Notes under the pieces: model-generated
Database searches by the model: none
What the model saw: only the letters and a program-made list of their open reading frames with translations
Told to the model about the DNA's origin: nothing
Shown: in pieces, positions 44,797 to 54,092 of the stretch
Position numbering within the stretch: the stretch's first letter is position 1
Layout of the letters: the number at the start of each line of letters is the position of its first letter
DNA from: an uncultured Lachnospiraceae bacterium
GTDB lineage: Bacteria; Bacillota; Clostridia; Lachnospirales; Lachnospiraceae
Assembly: GCA_910586705.1 (NCBI GenBank)
Contig: CAJUJK010000001.1
Location: 118,686 to 182,685, forward strand
Direction: 5' to 3'
DNA length: 64,000 bases
Program-made: the position numbers and the translations under genes

Positions 44797-46282
44797 TGAT
44801 TTTATCGCCGTTCACATAGCAGGAGTAGAGCGAATTTGCCATAACCGGCACAGCGGATGCAACAATTTCCCTGTCTGCATCCGTGTCTTTTTCGATGGTT
44901 AAATCATCCTGTAAATAGTGCAGGACATAGGCACCGCCGATCCACCCATCATTTGTAAAATATTCGGGGAGCAATGCCCCGGTCAGGGGATATTTATCGC
45001 GAAACATTTGTGTACGCTGGGAAACCGGCATTTTTCCAATGAAAGAGACACAGGAGAAGTCTCCGTCTGCATTGATCGTTTCCAGATCATGCGCTACATG
45101 ATATACGATGTATTTTGCGTATTCATTATTGTTATTCACGGCATTTCCATAAGAGTAAATATTTGTGTAATGATAAAGGTTGCATAAAATGAGCAGCCAT
45201 AACAGAGGGCGCATTAAGACAGGCTTCTTTTTTGCGAAATGCAACAGAAGGATTCCGAGATAAAACAGAAAGCCTCCCAGCGCTATAAATATTCTGAGTT
45301 TCAAAGTCTGCTGCTTAAGGAGCATCAAGGGCAAAAAGGAAGAAATAAGGACACAGAAAGGGGAAAGGAGCAGAAAGGCAATATCAACAGCCCTGCGCCA
45401 TCCTCTGTTTTCCTCTTTCCGGCAGTGCAGCACGACAGATAAAGTCAGGATCAATATAATGAATAGTGCCAGTATCATTCGGTACCACAGGGCGGTTTCC
45501 GAAAGGAATTCCGCTATATAACGGCAGGTGGCAAAAATATTCTGGAAGATCAGCATGATAGATTCGGGCTTCAGCTCAAGTGTCTGGGAGGCTGCGTGGC
45601 GCCAGTCAGAATGGCTGACATAGTGATTGGCAATAACCAGTTTATAGACAACGGCACCTCCACCAATACCAAAAATCCGAAGCCCTTCATGGGCATAACT
45701 CACTCTTTTTTGTTGAAATAATACAAAAAAGACGTTGATGATGAACAAAATGAGACACATTCCGAGGGCGGCCTGGTATAGTGACATCAGAGCCATACTC
45801 AGAAGCGATGAATAAATAAACATCTTTGCTTTTGAAACGGTATCCGGTATGGAAAAAATGAGAAACGGAATACCGAGAGCAGCGAACATTACCATGGAAC
45901 CGTATCGATAAGACAGGCATTCCAGTGCAAAGGGATTGCCTATAATGAACAACAGTACGGTTAACAGGGCATAGCGGTTAGATATGAAGTCCAAGTTTGT
46001 TTTGGCGTACAGGATCAGTGTATAGGATAAAAATAAGACTGCCAGAATTAGTGGAAGGGGCGCGGTATCTGTGACTGGCCCGCCGCCGCACAGTGCAAGA
46101 ACAAGATACTCTCCTAAAGGACGACCGTCGCCTTTCAGACCGATGCTCCCCCGTAAAGACCATCCCTGATCGTCTTTAAAATACAAATTGATCAAAATAA
46201 TGGGAAAGATGTATAATAAACTCAGCATTGATAAGAGCAGATAATTTATTATATTTTTTTTGTCAAGCTGATACCATTTCAT
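44756..46282 (-). CDS. GtrII-type membrane glucosyltransferase (minus strand)
   Basis: A 508-residue protein with about ten membrane helices, read from the minus strand. The first outer loop (KDDQGWSLRGSIGLKGDGRP, with GRPLGEYL after it) matches GtrII-type loops with acidic residues and G-R-P. A soluble C-terminal part of ~110 residues follows. It is the only gene on this strand between 22.8 kb and the right end. GAGGAG upstream sets the start at 46282, and it has its own strong promoter (46351-46379). Confidence 0.65.
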   Translation of the reverse strand: MKWYQLDKKNIINYLLLSMLSLLYIFPIILINLYFKDDQGWSLRGSIGLKGDGRPLGEYLVLALCGGGPVTDTAPLPLILAVLFLSYTLILYAKTNLDFISNRYALLTVLLFIIGNPFALECLSYRYGSMVMFAALGIPFLIFSIPDTVSKAKMFIYSSLLSMALMSLYQAALGMCLILFIINVFFVLFQQKRVSYAHEGLRIFGIGGGAVVYKLVIANHYVSHSDWRHAASQTLELKPESIMLIFQNIFATCRYIAEFLSETALWYRMILALFIILILTLSVVLHCRKEENRGWRRAVDIAFLLLSPFCVLISSFLPLMLLKQQTLKLRIFIALGGFLFYLGILLLHFAKKKPVLMRPLLWLLILCNLYHYTNIYSYGNAVNNNNEYAKYIVYHVAHDLETINADGDFSCVSFIGKMPVSQRTQMFRDKYPLTGALLPEYFTNDGWIGGAYVLHYLQDDLTIEKDTDADREIVASAVPVMANSLYSCYVNGDKIIIAFHEADINSPQ

Positions 46283-46350
46283 CGCCGGCTCCTCTGGGTA
46301 AAACATGCGAAATCCTAAACTAATTGTTATGTTACAAAATATTACACAAT

Positions 46351-46379
46351 ATTTTATAAGATATCTATTGGAGTGTCAA
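46351..46379 (-). promoter_or_regulatory. Sigma-A promoter for the minus-strand GtrII-like gene
   Basis: Consensus TTGACA (46379-46374) and TAAAAT (46356-46351) with a 17-bp spacer, read on the minus strand. About 70 bp before the start codon. Confidence 0.8.
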
Positions 46380-46392
46380 GACTGGTTTGCTG

Positions 46393-46421
46393 TTGCGTCT
46401 GGGGCGCGTATACATTATAAT
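46393..46421 (+). promoter_or_regulatory. Sigma-A promoter for the 46.5-52.5 kb operon
   Basis: TTGCGT (46393-46398) and consensus TATAAT (46416-46421) with a 17-bp spacer. The two -35 boxes of the divergent promoters are only 13 bp apart, so one bound regulator could affect both directions. Confidence 0.75.
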
Positions 46422-46476
46422 GTCAATGGCAGCGGTTCATGCAGATTTAACTGGAAGCGGAGAGGGGATTATATAG

Positions 46477-48186
46477 ATGAACATAAGGAATATAAGGAAC
46501 ATAAGAGATATAAGGGACAGACACAGGCTGCTATTTTCGGTTGTTCTGGTTACTGTATTGCTGATGTTGACATGGGCGTTTATCCCGGTCACATTTGAGT
46601 CGAACGACGATGCATTTTTGATGAGTTTTTTATCGGGGGCAAAGACAGGGAGGCCGGAAGCGGATACGGTATTCAACCTGTTTTTGTGGGGAAAGATTGT
46701 ATCCTCCTTGTATCTTTTAAATGCCGGAATCCCGTGGTACCCTCTTGTTTTTTCACTTCTTATCGCATTGTCTCTGATTACAGTCTGTTACTGCGTTGTG
46801 GTATCTTTTCCTAAGTGGGGTGGGAGTTTGTTCTGCCTGCTGTATTTTTGTATGTTTTCATATTATTCTGTTATTTTTCAGTATACAGTGGTATCTGCGT
46901 ATTGTGGAGTAGCCGCCGCATCTTTGTTGTTAACTGATCAAAAGGCGGAAGATAGAAAACATGTCATTGGAAAAAATATTATGATTTTTTCTTTCACATT
47001 TTTTGCAGCTAATCTGCGAAAAAAGGTAGGTGTATATTTACTGCTGGGCAATGCGGTGTTTATAATTTGTCTGGAAATACTTAGGTACTTTATCAAGGCT
47101 GCTGACAGACAGAAAATAAAAAAAATGCTGTTCTCTTTTCTTACAATGTGCGCTGCGGCAGGCATTGCTGTTGTTGCCCATGATATTCGGTATAAAACGG
47201 GGGAATGGGAGACGTTTCAGGAATATAAATCAGAAAGAGTGCAATTCACAGATTATGCCAAATTAGATTATGAGTCAAATAAAGACTTGTTTGATAAAAT
47301 TGGATGGTCGGAAGATTTTTATGAGTTGGTAAAGCGTTGGTTTTTTATGGATGAGTCAGTGAATGCCGAAACGCTTGGGCAGATAAATGAACACAATGTG
47401 AAGGGGTCCATTCGTGTAGGCAGAAGTCTTTTGCACGAATGGTTTCCGGCGATAGAGTTTCAGGTTAAGGTGTGGGTGCTGCTGTTGGCATTTCTTTTGG
47501 CGGATGCAGTCATACATCGGGAAAAAAGAGGCAGGAGGAGTATTGTTTCTTTCTTGTGGCTGTTTATATGGTTTGCAGAGACACAATATTTTGGCTATTC
47601 CGGCAGAATTATAGAGCGGGCTTTTGAGACCTGGACATTGTTTGCGGTGGTTGCGTCGGTTTTGGGATCAGCGGCGGAATGCCGGATGGAGGAGGATGGG
47701 AAAAAATATATTGCAGAGAGTATTGCAATACCTGTTATATTTCTGGCACTTTGTGTAGCATGTACGCAGTATCCAAGCGGGGGATATCGTAGGGCAAAAG
47801 CATTCTCATCGGCGAGGGATGCAGTAAAAATAACGCAGGCGAATATGGAAGACTATGTGATGGAGCATCCTGAAAATATTTATATATATGGGACGTCTCT
47901 GCCGGGAGAAGGAGACCCGTGGAGAGTGTATAAAAAGGGACAACCATATAATTTGATGTTCTGGGGTGGGGCTTTCTACAATTCTCCTCTTTACTATGCG
48001 CAGCTAAACAGGAACGGGCGGGATCATTTATTTACGGATGATTTTTTTGGGGACAATGTTTATTTCATTGCGAGAAAGGAACCCGATGAGAATTTGCGCA
48101 ATGTGATGGAAGAAAAATTTCCGGGCTGTACTTATGAGGTTACAGATGAAAAGGACGGATTTATAGTTTATAAGTATTTGAAATAG
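46477..48186 (+). CDS. Polytopic membrane protein, GT-C-like, with repeat-encoded N-terminus
   Basis: A 569-residue protein with about ten membrane helices (~20-400) and a ~170-residue soluble C-terminus. The first outer loop FESNDDAFLMSFLSG has a double Asp, as in GT-C glycosyltransferases. No closer family is recognised. The N-terminus reads NIRNIRNIRDIRD, encoded by four 9-bp tandem units (46480-46515). It has its own promoter and AGAGGGG binding site and is followed by GT2, VTC and DUF4956 genes in one operon. Confidence 0.5.
   Translation: MNIRNIRNIRDIRDRHRLLFSVVLVTVLLMLTWAFIPVTFESNDDAFLMSFLSGAKTGRPEADTVFNLFLWGKIVSSLYLLNAGIPWYPLVFSLLIALSLITVCYCVVVSFPKWGGSLFCLLYFCMFSYYSVIFQYTVVSAYCGVAAASLLLTDQKAEDRKHVIGKNIMIFSFTFFAANLRKKVGVYLLLGNAVFIICLEILRYFIKAADRQKIKKMLFSFLTMCAAAGIAVVAHDIRYKTGEWETFQEYKSERVQFTDYAKLDYESNKDLFDKIGWSEDFYELVKRWFFMDESVNAETLGQINEHNVKGSIRVGRSLLHEWFPAIEFQVKVWVLLLAFLLADAVIHREKRGRRSIVSFLWLFIWFAETQYFGYSGRIIERAFETWTLFAVVASVLGSAAECRMEEDGKKYIAESIAIPVIFLALCVACTQYPSGGYRRAKAFSSARDAVKITQANMEDYVMEHPENIYIYGTSLPGEGDPWRVYKKGQPYNLMFWGGAFYNSPLYYAQLNRNGRDHLFTDDFFGDNVYFIARKEPDENLRNVMEEKFPGCTYEVTDEKDGFIVYKYLK
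46480..46515 (+). repeat. Four 9-bp tandem repeats at the 5' end of the membrane protein gene
   Basis: Units AACATAAGG, AATATAAGG, AACATAAGA and GATATAAGG follow directly after the start codon and encode N-I-R, N-I-R, N-I-R, D-I-R. Since the unit is a multiple of 3, copy-number change would alter length but not the frame. Confidence 0.85.
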
Positions 48187-48203
48187 GATGGGGCGACAGG
48201 CAT

Positions 48204-49160
48204 ATGGAAAAGAAACTATCATTTGTGATTCCCTGTTATAAGTCACAGAAAACGGTAGGAATCGTGATTGAAGAAATAAGGGAAATGCTTAATAAAGAGG
48301 CGAAATATGATTATGAGATCATTCTGGTAAATGACGGTTCACCCGACGACGTGTGGGACGTCATCAAGGAATATGCAGATCAGGACAATCATATTTTAGG
48401 TGTGAATCTGGCGAAAAATTTCGGGCAGCACAGTGCAGTTCTGGCAGGATATCATTATTGTACGGGGGACTATGTCATTTCGCTTGATGATGACGGACAG
48501 ACACCTGCAGGGGAAGTGCCTAAATTGCTGGACGAGCTGGAAAAGGGATATGATGTTGTCTACGCGAAGTATGAGGAGATGCATCAGAAAGCGTTCAGGC
48601 GATGGGGTTCTGACTTTGCCAGACGTATGTCCGATTATATATTTGGTGTGAAGGGTTATTATACGGGCAGTTTTTTTGTGGCACGCAAATATGTGATCGA
48701 AGAGATGATACGATACAACAATTGTTATCCATACCTTGGGGGCCTGGTTCTCAGAACCACCAGAAATATCGGATATGTTTCCGTACAGCACAATGACAGA
48801 ATGACGGGAGTATCTGGATATAATCTGAAAAAGCTTTTCTCACTCTGGTTTAATGGATTTACGGCATTTTCGGTGAAACCGTTGGAAATCAGTACCTATA
48901 TTGGATTTTTTATTGCATTTATCGGCTTTGTCTACACGATTGTCATTATAGTGAGGAGACTGTTTATCCCGGAACTGGAAGCGCTTATTCCTTACGGATG
49001 GAGTTCCCAGACGTCCATAATACTCGTGATAGGCGGGCTGATATTAATTAATATGGGACTGATGGGTGAGTACATTGGGCGTATCTATATATGTATCAAC
49101 AACGCCCCGCAATTTGTTGTAAAAGAAGTGTGTGGAAAGCCCGGAGAGAAGGAGAAATAG
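48204..49160 (+). CDS. GtrB-like GT2 polyprenyl-phosphate glycosyltransferase
   Basis: A 318-residue GT-A enzyme with two C-terminal membrane helices (~230-255, ~268-292). SFVIPCYKSQKTVGIVI, LVNDGSPDDVW and SLDDDGQTPAGEV (metal site) are typical of GtrB/ArnC-like enzymes that load a sugar onto undecaprenyl phosphate. The product could feed the GtrII- or GT-C-like membrane proteins nearby. The stop TAG is directly followed by the ATG of the VTC gene. Part of its coding sequence (48414-48459) is repeated in the scar at 63.3 kb. Confidence 0.85.
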   Translation: MEKKLSFVIPCYKSQKTVGIVIEEIREMLNKEAKYDYEIILVNDGSPDDVWDVIKEYADQDNHILGVNLAKNFGQHSAVLAGYHYCTGDYVISLDDDGQTPAGEVPKLLDELEKGYDVVYAKYEEMHQKAFRRWGSDFARRMSDYIFGVKGYYTGSFFVARKYVIEEMIRYNNCYPYLGGLVLRTTRNIGYVSVQHNDRMTGVSGYNLKKLFSLWFNGFTAFSVKPLEISTYIGFFIAFIGFVYTIVIIVRRLFIPELEALIPYGWSSQTSIILVIGGLILINMGLMGEYIGRIYICINNAPQFVVKEVCGKPGEKEK

Positions 49161-49838
49161 ATGTACCGCGTAGAAGATAAATACAACTGTACAGACGCGC
49201 AGCTTGTGACGCTCCAGTCGCGCATGGAGGCGGTGTTAAAGCCGGATGTCAACGAGGGTGGGGCGGAAGGGTACCGTGTCACGAGTCTGTATTTTGACGA
49301 TCTGACGGATTCCTGTCTGCAGGACACGGTGGACGGCGTAAATCGGAGAAGCAAATATCGGATCAGGATTTACAATGACTCGCTGGATGTGATTAAGCTG
49401 GAGGTAAAAACTAAGCGGGATAACCGCATTATGAAAAGATCCAAGACGGTCACGAGGGCACAGATGGAGAGTCTGATGCGCGGAGAGTGCATAGAGGACA
49501 GCGCTTCTGACAGCGATCCGGCGACGCTCTTCAATCTGGCGATCCGGACGCAGGGGCTTCATCCGAAAGTGATTGTCGCCTACGAGCGGAAGGCTTATGT
49601 GTATGAGCCGGGCAATGTGCGGATTACCTTTGACCGCAATGTGCGCGCGAGCAGCCGGGTGGAGGCGTTCGGACAGAAAAATATCAGCTATGATTTTTTG
49701 CGGGAATATGATAAAGTGTTAGAGGTAAAGTACGATGCGTTCATACCAGACTTTTTGCTGCAGCTTCTGGAGACGGGCAACATGCAGCAGTCGGCGTATT
49801 CAAAGTACCAGTTATGCCGGGAGTGTGCGGCGCTATAA
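49161..49838 (+). CDS. VTC-domain polyphosphate polymerase-like protein (copy 2)
   Basis: A 225-residue VTC protein. MYRVEDKYNCTD, RVTSLYFDDLTD, RSKYRIRIYNDS, KLEVKTKRDNR, VAYERKAYVYE and VLEVKYDAFIP give the usual tunnel residues. It differs from copy 1 in much of the sequence, so the two are not a fresh duplication. It begins right after the GT2 stop codon and is followed 26 bp later by DUF4956 copy 2. Its first ~18 codons are duplicated exactly at 63383-63435. Confidence 0.85.
   Translation: MYRVEDKYNCTDAQLVTLQSRMEAVLKPDVNEGGAEGYRVTSLYFDDLTDSCLQDTVDGVNRRSKYRIRIYNDSLDVIKLEVKTKRDNRIMKRSKTVTRAQMESLMRGECIEDSASDSDPATLFNLAIRTQGLHPKVIVAYERKAYVYEPGNVRITFDRNVRASSRVEAFGQKNISYDFLREYDKVLEVKYDAFIPDFLLQLLETGNMQQSAYSKYQLCRECAAL
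49179..49231 (+). repeat. 53-bp direct repeat, left copy
   Basis: This stretch of the VTC copy 2 gene is identical, base for base, to 63383-63435. The two copies have the same orientation and lie 14,204 bp apart, so recombination between them could remove the block in between. Confidence 0.9.
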
Positions 49839-49864
49839 ATACCATACATAAAAGGAGAACGACC

Positions 49865-50545
49865 ATGTCAATCAAGGATGTAATTAAAAACAGTGTATAT
49901 GAAAGTCTGGGAGGCGGCACGAATCTCTCCGCGAAAAGTATTTTGCTGCTTCTTGTCATTGCAGCGCTTGTGGGGCTTTATGTTTTTGCCGTGTACAAGT
50001 TTTCTTCCAAGTCAGCCTTTTATTCCAAGGATCTGAATGTGACACTTGCGGGTATGCCGATTATCGTGGCGGCGATTATGATTGCCATGCAGTCGAATCT
50101 GCTTGTTTCGCTCGGTATGGTGGGTGCGCTGTCCATTGTCCGTTTTCGTAACGCGGTAAAGAATCCGATAGATCTTTTATATCTGTTCTGGTCAATCAGC
50201 GCCGGTATTATTGTGGGCGTCGGGTTATATGTGCTCGCGTTTGTGCTGTGTATTGTAATGACGATCCTGCTTCTGGCGCTTGATCTGGTGCCGAATGCGA
50301 AAGCCCCCGATCTGCTTGTGCTCCGGGCGTCAGCGATGGATATTGACTACGAAGAGCTGGAGAAGCTCTTAAAGGGAAACTGCAGGTATCATAAAGAAAA
50401 ATCAAGATGTATCAAAAACGGCGAGGCGGAAATGATTATTGAAGTGAAGACTGCGAAGAAGGAAGAACTGCTGGAGTCGCTTTCCAGAGTGAAGTGTCTG
50501 ACGCAGATTAATTGTATTTCCCACGACGGAGAGTGCAGGGTATGA
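49865..50545 (+). CDS. DUF4956 membrane protein (copy 2)
   Basis: A 226-residue protein with about four membrane helices and a soluble C-terminal domain. VSLGMVGALSIVRFRNAVKN is the family core and is almost the same as in copy 1. AAAGGAG lies 7 nt before ATG 49865. The end overlaps by 4 nt the next large membrane protein, in place of the CotH gene that follows copy 1. Confidence 0.85.
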   Translation: MSIKDVIKNSVYESLGGGTNLSAKSILLLLVIAALVGLYVFAVYKFSSKSAFYSKDLNVTLAGMPIIVAAIMIAMQSNLLVSLGMVGALSIVRFRNAVKNPIDLLYLFWSISAGIIVGVGLYVLAFVLCIVMTILLLALDLVPNAKAPDLLVLRASAMDIDYEELEKLLKGNCRYHKEKSRCIKNGEAEMIIEVKTAKKEELLESLSRVKCLTQINCISHDGECRV

Positions 50546-52482
50546 TTTTAGATTTTGTCGGAGCTCTGTTTTATATTGGCGTTGTTTATCTTGCCGGACA
50601 GTGGACGGTTACATGGCTTTATAAAAACAGGGATGAGGAATCGGCAGACTGGCTTTCCTTTGCGGTGGGATTCGCGGAAATGACAGTGATGTCAACTTTC
50701 CTGTATTTTACGTGCCGTATGCCGGTCTGGGGGATACGGACTGTCTGGCTGCTGCTGGGAGCGGTGTCAGCTTTTCTTCTCGTAAAACAAAAACGCTTTT
50801 CAAGATCGGGAATAGCGGTTCTGGGATGCGTGACAGGGTTATGGCTGGTCATGCTTCTTCCCGGACTGATCGGGGGAGACCAGTATTATGTGTATAGGGG
50901 AAACTGTACTGACCAGCAGACATATGTCGAGGAAACGGTGGCAATGTCAATGCATCCGATTGGCTGGTATGAGAGCCGGACAGAGGCACAGATAGGAGAA
51001 GTCAGTGATGTCCTGTGGCGTGGATACCGATGGATGCTTAAGGACAGACCATCTGCAGGGCTGATGATTGCCTTGTTGCGGTGGAACAGCCGAGGAGAAA
51101 TTTACTGGGTAGTTTATCTGTTCAGAATGTTCGTACAAGCGATGATTCTGCCGTCGCTTTTCTTTCTGCTTCAGGTGACAGTTCAGAGGCGGGCAGGAAA
51201 ACAGTGGCTGCGAAATGTCTTGGGAATTGTGGCGGCGGCATTGTACTGCGTGGGTTTCTGGGGGCAGATTCAGTATGATATTGACGCTGTGTCGCAAATG
51301 TCTTCCATAGCAGTTCTGGTTGCGCTCACAGCAGTCTTTTTTCAATATATGCAGGGAATGGCAGATGGAGAGACGTGCAGCAGGAGACAGTATGCGCTGC
51401 TTGTACTGCTTGCGTCTGCAGGGCTGGCGCTCTATCTGGAAAGCGCTCTTGTACACGGGGCGCTGTTTCTGCTGTGTGGTCTGGTTCTTTTTGCGCGCGA
51501 AAGGAAAATGCCCGGGTGGAAGCAGGGTATACAGACAGTTTGTATACCGGTTCTGTCACTTTTGATTACCGTTGCGTCCAATTACAGGATTACGGTATTT
51601 CTGAAGAGTCAGATTTACTCGTCGGTTGACGACGGGCGGCAGGCATGGGCAGACTATTTTAACAAATGGTGGCTGGGCAGATACGGACTTGATGACGGGC
51701 GGATTACCGGACCTGTCAGCAGGCTGACAAACTGGATTTTATCTGTTTCCGGCATGTATAATATGACAGTTAATTACGACAGGTATTACGGGGCGGTGGC
51801 GCTGATTCTGACGGGGCTGGCAGTATTACTTGCATGTCTCGTTTTATTCTGTCTGGTCAGACCTGTTTTTGAAAAGATGGAACGGTCCGTATGGATGCTT
51901 TGGATTGCCGTGCTGACGGGAATTGCGATTGTGATAGGCATGTGTCTGTGCGAAAAATATTGGAGCGCCGGGAAATTGCTGTATTATGTATCTCCCTATT
52001 TGTATGTCTTTTTTTGTATGCCGGTGCTGCAACTGGAAAATTTCCGTAAGGTGACGGCTAAACTGGCGATTTTCCTCACGGCGCTGATGCTGTTTTCCAA
52101 CGCCAGAATGGTTCTGGCAAGAGCCTACGATATGAAAGTGAACTGGGCGTGCTCGGGTTACCGTGGGAATTATCCGTCAGACATGATTCCGGGGCTGAAG
52201 CACTGGGCAAAATTTACTTTTGACACAGAGGAGATAAAGGAAGCTGACGGCGTCGTCATCCGCGATTTAGGAATGGTGTCGGATCACCAGTTTTACCTCC
52301 AATATCTGAAGGTGAAGCTGACCTGTGCGGATATTCCGTTTATTCCCGAGAATGATGTCAACTACTATGGAAATAAAGTTGAGGCGTCAGAAAAACGGTC
52401 TCTGGAGGGGAATATATTGACATTGGAAGCGGTGGCGGATGAGAACGGAAGATATGAAATCAGACAGACTGCGGATCAGTGA
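50542..52482 (+). CDS. Large polytopic membrane protein, unknown
   Basis: A 646-residue protein with about twelve membrane helices and a soluble C-terminal end of ~100 residues. An outer loop near residue 115 (GGDQYYVYRGN and DQQTYVEET) is rich in acidic residues, as in GT-C transferases. I do not recognise the family. It overlaps the DUF4956 gene by 4 nt (ATGA) and is the last gene of its operon. Its final ~14 codons have a diverged relative in the scar at 63446-63484. Confidence 0.5.
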   Translation: MILDFVGALFYIGVVYLAGQWTVTWLYKNRDEESADWLSFAVGFAEMTVMSTFLYFTCRMPVWGIRTVWLLLGAVSAFLLVKQKRFSRSGIAVLGCVTGLWLVMLLPGLIGGDQYYVYRGNCTDQQTYVEETVAMSMHPIGWYESRTEAQIGEVSDVLWRGYRWMLKDRPSAGLMIALLRWNSRGEIYWVVYLFRMFVQAMILPSLFFLLQVTVQRRAGKQWLRNVLGIVAAALYCVGFWGQIQYDIDAVSQMSSIAVLVALTAVFFQYMQGMADGETCSRRQYALLVLLASAGLALYLESALVHGALFLLCGLVLFARERKMPGWKQGIQTVCIPVLSLLITVASNYRITVFLKSQIYSSVDDGRQAWADYFNKWWLGRYGLDDGRITGPVSRLTNWILSVSGMYNMTVNYDRYYGAVALILTGLAVLLACLVLFCLVRPVFEKMERSVWMLWIAVLTGIAIVIGMCLCEKYWSAGKLLYYVSPYLYVFFCMPVLQLENFRKVTAKLAIFLTALMLFSNARMVLARAYDMKVNWACSGYRGNYPSDMIPGLKHWAKFTFDTEEIKEADGVVIRDLGMVSDHQFYLQYLKVKLTCADIPFIPENDVNYYGNKVEASEKRSLEGNILTLEAVADENGRYEIRQTADQ

Positions 52483-52543
52483 GCGGATGGTGAAGACAGT
52501 CCGGGACATTTTTAGAGAATTGGGATGAAAGCGCAAAAAATCC

Positions 52544-52572
52544 TTGCAAAAACAGGGCTTTTGTTGTAAGAT
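52544..52572 (+). promoter_or_regulatory. Sigma-A promoter for the flippase-cassette operon
   Basis: TTGCAA (52544-52549) and TAAGAT (52567-52572) with a 17-bp spacer, 61 bp before the flippase start. It lies in the 151-bp gap between the large membrane protein and the flippase gene. Confidence 0.65.
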
Positions 52573-52633
52573 AGGCTTGGCCTGCTGTATGTAGAAAAAT
52601 CCGAAAAAAGGTAAAGGAATTTTACGGCAAATA

Positions 52634-54082
52634 ATGGCACAAACGATTACAAAAAAAGAATTGAACAGAAAGACGGTTGTTGCAGGATTTTTCTTTGTTT
52701 TTATGCAGCTTCTGGTACGTGGCGTTACTTTCCTCATAACGCCTTTTTATACAAGACTCGTATCGGTATCACAGTATGGGGAAATTCGTGTCTATGAGTC
52801 GTGGCTGCTGATCATTGTTCCAGTGCTTTCACTTTCCCTGTACAGAAGCGTTGAGAGGGCAAAATATGATTTTGAAGAGGATTTTGAAAAATTTGTCGCT
52901 TCTGTGCAAACGCTGTCTTATCTGTTAACTATTTGCTGTTTCATGCTCATCAGCATTTTTATGAGAAATGCGTTTATGGATTTTTGCGGAATGGATGGGC
53001 TGATGTACATTTTTGCAATTATGTATACGGTTTCGCACACAGGGGTTAACTTTTTTCAGCGCAGGGAGAAACAACTGCTCAGATACAAAAGCAGCGTGAC
53101 GTTAACTGCCTGCATGATGCTTCCAGCCATTATTCTTTCCGTTTTTCTGCTGTACTGGGGAAACATAAGCGGAAGGCAGAATGACCTTGTAGACCTCAGA
53201 ATAATTGGATATTTTACACCGCAGATTATAGGCGGTGTTCTTGTGGCATTTATTATGTGGAGGCAGGGAGGCTTTAAAATTAATACAAGGTATTGGAAAT
53301 ATGCCGTGGTGTTTAGCCTTCCCTTGATTCCGGAAACGCTCTCTATCCAGATCATGAACCAGTCGGACAAAATTATGGTTCAAAAGATGGTAAGTTCTGA
53401 ATGCGCGGGGATTTTTACACTTGCGACTACAGTATCTTTCATCATCTGGATTATAGAGAATGCCGTTTGGGATGCATGGCTTCCGTGGCTTTATGAGAAG
53501 ATATCAAGAAGTGAGATAAAGGACATTCAGAAGCCTTGGGATTACATCGTTTATACTTTCGGTTTTATTTCGTGGGCATTGGTCATACTTGCTCCCGAAA
53601 TAATTTTGATTTTAGGGGATGCAAAATATAAAGAAGCGGTGTATCTGGTGGCACCTATGGTGACGGGCACCTTATTCCGCTTTTTCAGTAACAGCTTTAC
53701 GGCGGTTGAAAATTATCAAAAAAAAACGCTTTATTCCGCAGCAGGCACGATGGCAGCCATGTTGGTGAATGTCTTGCTCAATCTGATTTTTATAAGATAT
53801 GTGGGATATCAGGCAGCGGCATATACGACGGCGTTCAGCTATTTTATCCTGCTTGTTTTGCAGGGAATCATTGAAAAAAGAATATGCGGCATGAGATGTG
53901 TGTCAATGAGCAGGCTTGTTATGCTTGCAATTCTCTTTTTTGTACTGAACGTAGCAACAATGGGACTGTACAGGGTAGATACTCATTTGCGATGGATAGT
54001 GTTCATGGCTGTAAGTGTTCTGGCAGTATGGAAATTATGGCCATCAACAAAAACTTTATTGGAACAGTTTAAGAAAGGGTAG
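52634..54082 (+). CDS. wzx: Wzx-like oligosaccharide flippase
   Basis: A 482-residue protein with about fourteen membrane helices evenly spread, the layout of MOP-family flippases. GVTFLITPFYTRLVSVSQYG near residue 30 is the typical first-helix signature (the F-Y-T-R-L-[VL]-x-x-x-x-Y-G pattern) of Wzx proteins. Flippases move undecaprenyl-linked repeat units to the outer face for polymerisation, as by the Wzy-like protein. The binding site is weak, but no better start keeps the first helix. First gene of an operon that goes on through the metabolic cassette. Confidence 0.8.
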   Translation: MAQTITKKELNRKTVVAGFFFVFMQLLVRGVTFLITPFYTRLVSVSQYGEIRVYESWLLIIVPVLSLSLYRSVERAKYDFEEDFEKFVASVQTLSYLLTICCFMLISIFMRNAFMDFCGMDGLMYIFAIMYTVSHTGVNFFQRREKQLLRYKSSVTLTACMMLPAIILSVFLLYWGNISGRQNDLVDLRIIGYFTPQIIGGVLVAFIMWRQGGFKINTRYWKYAVVFSLPLIPETLSIQIMNQSDKIMVQKMVSSECAGIFTLATTVSFIIWIIENAVWDAWLPWLYEKISRSEIKDIQKPWDYIVYTFGFISWALVILAPEIILILGDAKYKEAVYLVAPMVTGTLFRFFSNSFTAVENYQKKTLYSAAGTMAAMLVNVLLNLIFIRYVGYQAAAYTTAFSYFILLVLQGIIEKRICGMRCVSMSRLVMLAILFFVLNVATMGLYRVDTHLRWIVFMAVSVLAVWKLWPSTKTLLEQFKKG

Positions 54083-54092
54083 GCGTCTGTAA

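Noticed and set aside
46480..46515. 9-bp repeats as an on/off phase-variation switch
   Set aside because: The unit is a multiple of three, so slippage would not shift the frame.
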